Translations under genes and position numbers: made by a program
Shown here: in pieces, positions 59,529 to 64,000 of the stretch
Numbering within the stretch: the first letter of the stretch is position 1
Layout: every line of letters begins with the position of its first letter
The notes under the pieces: model-generated
What the model saw: the letters and a program-made list of their open reading frames with translations, nothing else
What the model was told of the DNA's origin: nothing
The model's database searches: none
Assembly: GCA_023416995.1 (NCBI GenBank)
Contig: JAEZGI010000020.1
Location: 143,319 to 207,318, forward strand
DNA: 64,000 nt
Direction: 5' to 3'
Origin: Bacteroidota bacterium
GTDB lineage: Bacteria; Bacteroidota; Bacteroidia; Chitinophagales; Chitinophagaceae

Positions 59529-62225
59529 TCATTTACCAAAATGTTTCAGATTATAGGTAAAACTCAATAGAAAGTATTGCTGTAGCATCTGTCGGTCAAT
59601 ATCTTCTATAAAAGTTTGGGTCACGATACGCGACACGCTGGCATTTTGCCGGAGCAGGTCATAAACGATCAGCCGCAGATGACCCTGTTGTTTTTTAAAC
59701 AATAACCAGTTGGCCCCGGCCTGCCAATTCGTAATGGTTTTACGAAAGCCGGGAGTGATTCGGTTGTTGTAAGTCGACGACAGATCATTGTCAATGCTGA
59801 TGTTCCTGGTGATGTTAACCGAAAATGACAGGTTTAGACTCTGGCCCAGGCTGGATGGAGATGCACTGTTACTACCCGTGGTGTAATCTGAATAACTATA
59901 CCGTATCGTGTATCGCAGTTGTACATCTAACAGTTCCTCCTGCTCGAACTGGAGATTAATTGACTGAAGTGCACTATAGGAACGTGCCCTGCTGGTTGAT
60001 TTATTACTGATTACAGTGTTTGCCTGGCGGCCCAGTGATGAGTTGCCTCCAAGATTAATTCGGCCGGAACTCAGTTTCCAACCTTTGTTATAATACACAA
60101 ACATGGATGCACTGTTATTTCCATTAGTATTAACGGGACGTGAAATTTGTCTTCCGATACTATCGAAATATATTTCCTGCACTATCTGGTTACTGGTTGT
60201 GTTATAATTCAAACCACCGGAAAACGACGTCTGTTTTGAATACTTGTTTATGTTGAAGTTAAGACTGTAGTTGTGAGCAAAAGACTGCTTCAGATCCGGA
60301 TTACCCATCCGGATATACAAGGGATTTCGGTTGTCCGTGACCGGTTGCAGGTCATGAACAGACGGGGGCGAGTTCCTACCATCATAATTTAAGTTAACAG
60401 AACTAAAATCACTGAATTGGTAACCCAGGCTCGCTCGCGGCAGTATGTTGATATAACGTTGATCAGGATCTTCCTTTCCTGTAAGCGATTCATTGTCCTG
60501 GTTAAAGAAATTAAGGCCATTCGAAATGGCTGCGTTTATCTTTTTGCCGTGATAATTGAAGGCCAGTGAAGGCGCAATAGACTGATTGGTGCTTTTGAAA
60601 ATATTGCTAAGCGAACTATCGGCCCTGGTGTACTGCCCTGTTAAAGGATCAAAACTGTAAGTGTTCCGGTCAGAAAAGCCGGATGACAATGAATAAATAC
60701 TCCCAACAACCAGGCTAATCTTTTTGCTCAAAGGTTCGGACCACTGCAAAGACAGACTCAGATTTTTGTTGTTGCTCCTTGTATTCATTTGTTGATTCAG
60801 TGTATCGCCCGCGAGGATGCCGGACGGATCAGGAAAGGCGTTTATACCATTACTGAGGCTGACAGAGTTTTGTTTAGCGTTGTTCCAGTTGGCACCGAAC
60901 GAGATACCTGAGCCGCGCTTATTAAGACGACGGTTCAGGCTGACATTTGTACCCATGTCCGGCGAATCCTGTTCATCGTCAAGCGTATTATTGCTCAGGT
61001 TGAGCAATTTTCCGGTAAGGCTTTCAGAAAAGGCTTGCGTCTTCGAAAATGAATTTCCTTTATTGGCAGAAAAAGAAGTGTTGATATAAAGATCAGTTAC
61101 CGAATCGATCTTATACATAAGATCAAATGAAAAACGATTGCTGTGATTTCTGCTTTCGTCAACTATATCTGCATTGTAAAAAAAGCTGGTGTCGGGAAGG
61201 ATATTTTGCCGTTTGAGCCGGGTGCGGTTTTGTGTTGAGGATGCCACGTAACTATAACTGCCGTTTAACATCAGTTTTTCTGACACCTGGGTACTTATAT
61301 TGAATCCGGCTTCGGTAGATTCCTGCAAACCTGACCCACCGTTATTGAAATCTCTTTTTCCTCCATCCAATCCACGGTTATTAATATTATTCCGGGAACC
61401 AAGAATACTAACCTGGAACTTTGGAGTGAAATAATTCAATATACCACCCATCTGATACCGGTCCCGTGTTCCATAGCCAGCCGTGACGTTCCCAAATACA
61501 CCGGCACTTTTGTCGTCATCAAGGTCGATGTTGAGTGCGAGCTCTTCAGTGCCATCTACTACACCGGTAATGAGCGATTCGCGGCTGCGGTTTATAGATA
61601 CCTGTATCTTGTCTACAATATCTTTTGGCAGGTTCCTCGTGGCCATCAGTGGATCGCCACCAAAAAACATTTTGCCATTCACTGTGAGTTTCGCCACCTT
61701 TCGGCCATTTACCCTGATCGTTCCATCCATATCCACCTCTACGCCGGGAAGTTTTTTAAGGAGCTCTTCAACGGTTGCATTGGGCCGGGTGCGAAACGAA
61801 CCGGCATTGAATTCGATGGTATCGTTCCGGTAAATTACAGGAGGTTTTTCTGCGGTGACAACAACCTGTTCGAGTTCAGTAAAGCGATTTGAAAGCGCTA
61901 TCTCTTTAAGATCAAGCGATGGTTGATCGTTTGTCAGCGACAGATATTTCACAACGCTGCCGTAACCATGATAGGTAACGATCAGCTTAAATGGGCTATG
62001 CAGTGGCAGCCTGGATATTTCAAATCTTCCTCTTTTGTCACTGATAGCATAATTAACAAGTGATGAATCAGCAATCGCATACACTGAAATAGTTGCTGCT
62101 TCAAGCGGTAGTTTAACTGTTGAATCAATGATGGCACCTTTGATTACACCGGGGAATTTGCTTTGTGCAATACCATCTGCCGCCGATGCAAGCAGATAAC
62201 ACAATAAAAACAGTGCGATGCGCAT
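59529..62225 (-). CDS. Outer-membrane beta-barrel protein with carboxypeptidase-regulatory-like domain (tandem copy 2)
   Basis: An 898-residue paralogue of the gene at 56676: signal peptide, CarboxypepD_reg-like domain (about 26-110), plug-like region with E-E-L-L-K-K-L-P-G-V-E-V-D and L-P-K-D-I-V-D-K-I-Q-V, and a C-terminal barrel ending with F-L-L-S-F-T-Y-N-L-K-H-F. The 30 residues after the plug differ from copy 1. Probably a large outer-membrane transport or adhesion barrel. Cargo unknown. Confidence 0.85.
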   Translation of the reverse strand: MRIALFLLCYLLASAADGIAQSKFPGVIKGAIIDSTVKLPLEAATISVYAIADSSLVNYAISDKRGRFEISRLPLHSPFKLIVTYHGYGSVVKYLSLTNDQPSLDLKEIALSNRFTELEQVVVTAEKPPVIYRNDTIEFNAGSFRTRPNATVEELLKKLPGVEVDMDGTIRVNGRKVAKLTVNGKMFFGGDPLMATRNLPKDIVDKIQVSINRSRESLITGVVDGTEELALNIDLDDDKSAGVFGNVTAGYGTRDRYQMGGILNYFTPKFQVSILGSRNNINNRGLDGGKRDFNNGGSGLQESTEAGFNISTQVSEKLMLNGSYSYVASSTQNRTRLKRQNILPDTSFFYNADIVDESRNHSNRFSFDLMYKIDSVTDLYINTSFSANKGNSFSKTQAFSESLTGKLLNLSNNTLDDEQDSPDMGTNVSLNRRLNKRGSGISFGANWNNAKQNSVSLSNGINAFPDPSGILAGDTLNQQMNTRSNNKNLSLSLQWSEPLSKKISLVVGSIYSLSSGFSDRNTYSFDPLTGQYTRADSSLSNIFKSTNQSIAPSLAFNYHGKKINAAISNGLNFFNQDNESLTGKEDPDQRYINILPRASLGYQFSDFSSVNLNYDGRNSPPSVHDLQPVTDNRNPLYIRMGNPDLKQSFAHNYSLNFNINKYSKQTSFSGGLNYNTTSNQIVQEIYFDSIGRQISRPVNTNGNNSASMFVYYNKGWKLSSGRINLGGNSSLGRQANTVISNKSTSRARSYSALQSINLQFEQEELLDVQLRYTIRYSYSDYTTGSNSASPSSLGQSLNLSFSVNITRNISIDNDLSSTYNNRITPGFRKTITNWQAGANWLLFKKQQGHLRLIVYDLLRQNASVSRIVTQTFIEDIDRQMLQQYFLLSFTYNLKHFGK

Positions 62226-62317
62226 CGGCGGAAAGGATGAGGTTGGATACCTAAGATAGAAAAAGTAGCTTAATCCATAATACCATTATTTAATAAAATT
62301 ACGCCTGCCCGTTTTTG

Positions 62318-63187
62318 CTATTCAGGCAATTTGTCCAAAAAACGAAGTATGTCGCACGCAATTTCACCAACATGTGTTTCCAGCGCAAAGTGCCCGGTAG
62401 GATAAAACCTTACGATAGCGTCGGGAAGGTCCTTTTTGTAAGATTCAGCACCGGCAGGCAGAAAAAACGGATCGCGGTTGCCCCAAACCGCCAGGAGCTT
62501 CGGCTGATATTTCCGGAAATATTCATGGAACTTTGGATAAAGCAAAACATTGGATTTATAGTCTTTAACCAGGTCGAGCTGGATGTCGATATTGCCCGGC
62601 CGGTCGAGGAAGAATTGATCTAGTGTGTAAGTTTCAGGAGCGATCAGGCTTTCGTCTGATGCACCTTCTTGATACTGGAACCGGGTTGCCCTTTCAGACA
62701 CAAAGTCGTGTAGTGAGCCGCGGTTTTCCAGTGAAGGATGATTCCAATATTTTATAATTGGGTCCCATTCCTTACTCAAGCCTTCTTCATATGCATTACC
62801 GTTCTGTGTTATTATTCCTGTAATTTTTCCGGGATTGGTCATTGCCAGACGAAGTCCTACAGGCGCTCCATAATCAAAAATATAAATTGCAAACCTGTGT
62901 AACTCTAATTGTTCACAAAACCCGTTGAGTATTGCAGCGAGATTATCAAAGGTGTAATGAAAGCTTCTGTGATCAGGCGCGTCAGAGTAACCAAAACCCG
63001 GGAGGTCGGGTGCAATCACACGATAGTCCCTGCTGAGGACGGGGATCAGGTGTCTGAACATATGAGATGAAGTGGGGTAACCATGCAGTAAAAGGATGAT
63101 CGGCGCGTTGATGTTGCCGGCTTCCCTGTAAAAAATGTTTAAACCATTTACGAGGACCTTCCGATAGTTAACTGGGTTGTGTGTCAT
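62318..63187 (-). CDS. Alpha/beta hydrolase, haloalkane dehalogenase/epoxide hydrolase-like
   Basis: A 289-residue cytosolic hydrolase: oxyanion region L-L-L-H-G-Y-P-T-S, and a nucleophile elbow reading I-F-D-Y-G-A-P with Asp rather than Ser, as in haloalkane dehalogenases and epoxide hydrolases. The W-G-N-R-D-P-F segment and a late His in G-H-F-A-L-E-T-H complete the triad. The ATG at 63187 begins the conserved part; the longer frame has no conserved start. It is divergent from a LysR gene, its likely regulator. Substrate unknown. Confidence 0.85.
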   Translation of the reverse strand: MTHNPVNYRKVLVNGLNIFYREAGNINAPIILLLHGYPTSSHMFRHLIPVLSRDYRVIAPDLPGFGYSDAPDHRSFHYTFDNLAAILNGFCEQLELHRFAIYIFDYGAPVGLRLAMTNPGKITGIITQNGNAYEEGLSKEWDPIIKYWNHPSLENRGSLHDFVSERATRFQYQEGASDESLIAPETYTLDQFFLDRPGNIDIQLDLVKDYKSNVLLYPKFHEYFRKYQPKLLAVWGNRDPFFLPAGAESYKKDLPDAIVRFYPTGHFALETHVGEIACDILRFLDKLPE

Positions 63188-63199
63188 GACCTGAGATTT

Positions 63200-63221
63200 T
63201 AATTTTTGAAAACTAAAATTA
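63200..63221. promoter_or_regulatory. Putative LysR operator between hydrolase and lysR gene
   Basis: TAATTTT (63200-63206) and AAAATTA (63215-63221) form an inverted repeat with an 8-base spacer, containing the T-N11-A pattern of LysR boxes. It is 13 bases before the hydrolase start. Confidence 0.5.
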
Positions 63222-63289
63222 GTGCCGACATTTGATCTGTAGAAACGATTAATTCTGATAGGTTTCATCACCATTAATGATTGATAACT

Positions 63290-64000
63290 GTGAACACAAA
63301 TGATTTAAAAATTTTTGAGGCGGTTGCGACCAGTGAGAGCTTTACAAAAGCGGCTTCGGCTATGTACACAGTTCAATCGAACGTAACGGCGCGAATCAAA
63401 ACCCTTGAAGAGGAGTTGGGTGCGGAACTGTTTCTTCGTACTTCCCGGAAAGTGATGCTTACACCTGCGGGAAATATGTTGTTGCAGTATAGTAAACAGA
63501 TAGGGCATCTGATTGACCAGTTGAAGTCTGAGGTTAAAAGCAGCGACACAATAAGCGGCCGTCTTCGGGTAGGTTGTATTGAAACTACAATGGCACTGAA
63601 GGTTCCTGAAATGCTAAATTATTTTGAAGAAAACTATCCTGGGGTAGAATTGGAATTCAAATCCGAACCTATGGGGCAGTTGATTAAAGATGTGATGAAC
63701 TATAAGCTTGATGCGGCATTTGTATCGGCCCGGGTAAATGTTGCGGGCTTGAATCATCTTAAGATAAGCAAAGAAAAGCTGGTGATAATTTCCGCTTCTA
63801 ATGGGCCATCGCTGAATGAATTAATAAAACAAGAACCACTTAAATTGATCGTATTTGATGAAGGTTGCTTTTTCCGATCGCGCCTGGAATCATGGCTAAG
63901 TTCTAAAGGGATCATGCATTACAAAAACACTACCCTTAATTCAATTGAAGGAATTATAAATTTTGTAGAGGCGGGTCTCGGGATTAGTTTATTACCCGAA
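63290..64000 (+). CDS. LysR family transcriptional regulator, 3' truncated by window edge
   Basis: The frame is open from the GTG at 63290 to base 64000 (237 codons) without a stop. Residues 2-60 form the LysR winged HTH (L-K-I-F-E-A-V-A, S-F-T-K-A-A, V-Q-S-N-V-T-A-R-I-K-T-L-E-E, L-F-L-R-T). The effector-binding domain begins at about 90 with L-R-V-G-C-I-E-T. An upstream stop at 63278-63280 limits the start to TTG 63281 or GTG 63290. It probably regulates the divergent hydrolase through the inverted repeat at 63200-63221. Confidence 0.9.
   Translation, partial: MNTNDLKIFEAVATSESFTKAASAMYTVQSNVTARIKTLEEELGAELFLRTSRKVMLTPAGNMLLQYSKQIGHLIDQLKSEVKSSDTISGRLRVGCIETTMALKVPEMLNYFEENYPGVELEFKSEPMGQLIKDVMNYKLDAAFVSARVNVAGLNHLKISKEKLVIISASNGPSLNELIKQEPLKLIVFDEGCFFRSRLESWLSSKGIMHYKNTTLNSIEGIINFVEAGLGISLLPE

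Noticed and set aside
1..64000. tRNA, rRNA, CRISPR arrays, prophage or transposase genes
   Set aside because: None seen: no tRNA-like cloverleaf, spaced direct repeats, integrase or transposase motif was recognised by reading; a tRNAscan or CRISPR finder run would be decisive.

Overview
The window is a gene-dense stretch of a Bacteroidota chromosome, most likely from the family Chitinophagaceae or a close relative. The evidence is the gliding and type IX secretion markers (GldC, GldH, a C-terminal type IX sorting domain), the BamA/Skp/UppS/NAD kinase cluster in its Bacteroidota order, DUF4290 and DUF6089 proteins, large barrel proteins with an N-terminal carboxypeptidase-regulatory-like domain, and many copies of the Bacteroidota -7 promoter element TAnnTTTG. 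I see no phage, insertion sequence, CRISPR array, rRNA or tRNA. About 69 protein genes are supported. Both ends are cut inside genes: an epimerase on the left and a LysR regulator on the right.

Layout. 1-3.0 kb: epimerase, a secreted carboxypeptidase-regulatory-like protein and lpxD. 3.0-3.55 kb: AT-rich gap with a terminator hairpin against the next start codon. 3.55-7.3 kb: RsuA-family pseudouridine synthase, yicC, gldH and a two-component system. 7.3-13.3 kb: batD, an SDR, yjjG and a lipid block (CPBP protease, cdsA, psd). 13.4-19.9 kb: dus, a glutathione peroxidase, gntP with an aldehyde dehydrogenase, an Lrp regulator with an EamA exporter, tadA. 20-24.6 kb: a DUF1080/Gfo-Idh-MocA pair for glycoside 3-keto chemistry, Mn-type superoxide dismutase, and rpmH-rnpA-yidD. 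24.8-35.2 kb: a lipoprotein, murI and the envelope biogenesis cluster (two Skp-like chaperones, bamA, uppS, DUF6089, nadK, a second BamA/TamA-like barrel). 35.3-38.3 kb: CBS protein, hydrolase, cvpA, yqeY, gldC. 38.6-45.5 kb: a type IX cargo protein, DUF4290 protein, murA with Asp in place of the fosfomycin-target Cys, fRMsr, gmk, a CNNM/CBS protein and tatC. 45.5-54.4 kb: a 201-bp inverted-repeat element, a deoxyhypusine-synthase-like gene, a Crp/Fnr regulator with two membrane proteins and FNR-type boxes, two PepSY-like secreted proteins, acpH, tandem DUF2911 genes and asnB. 54.7-64 kb: cystathionine synthase, a TIGR02757 protein, two tandem outer-membrane barrels, and a hydrolase divergent from a LysR regulator.

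Most of the window is conserved housekeeping and envelope biology, and I found no clear new multi-gene defence or mobile system. The most interesting signals are regulatory or structural: a perfect FNR-type palindrome between a Crp/Fnr-family gene and ABA4-like membrane genes, with the matching E..SR recognition residues in the protein; two interlocking consensus promoters before sod; the terminator abutting the pseudouridine synthase start; the TACGAA operator cluster before a barrel gene; and the inverted repeat behind tatC. ORF starts were re-chosen where the longest frame opened on TTG or GTG, or overlapped a neighbour.
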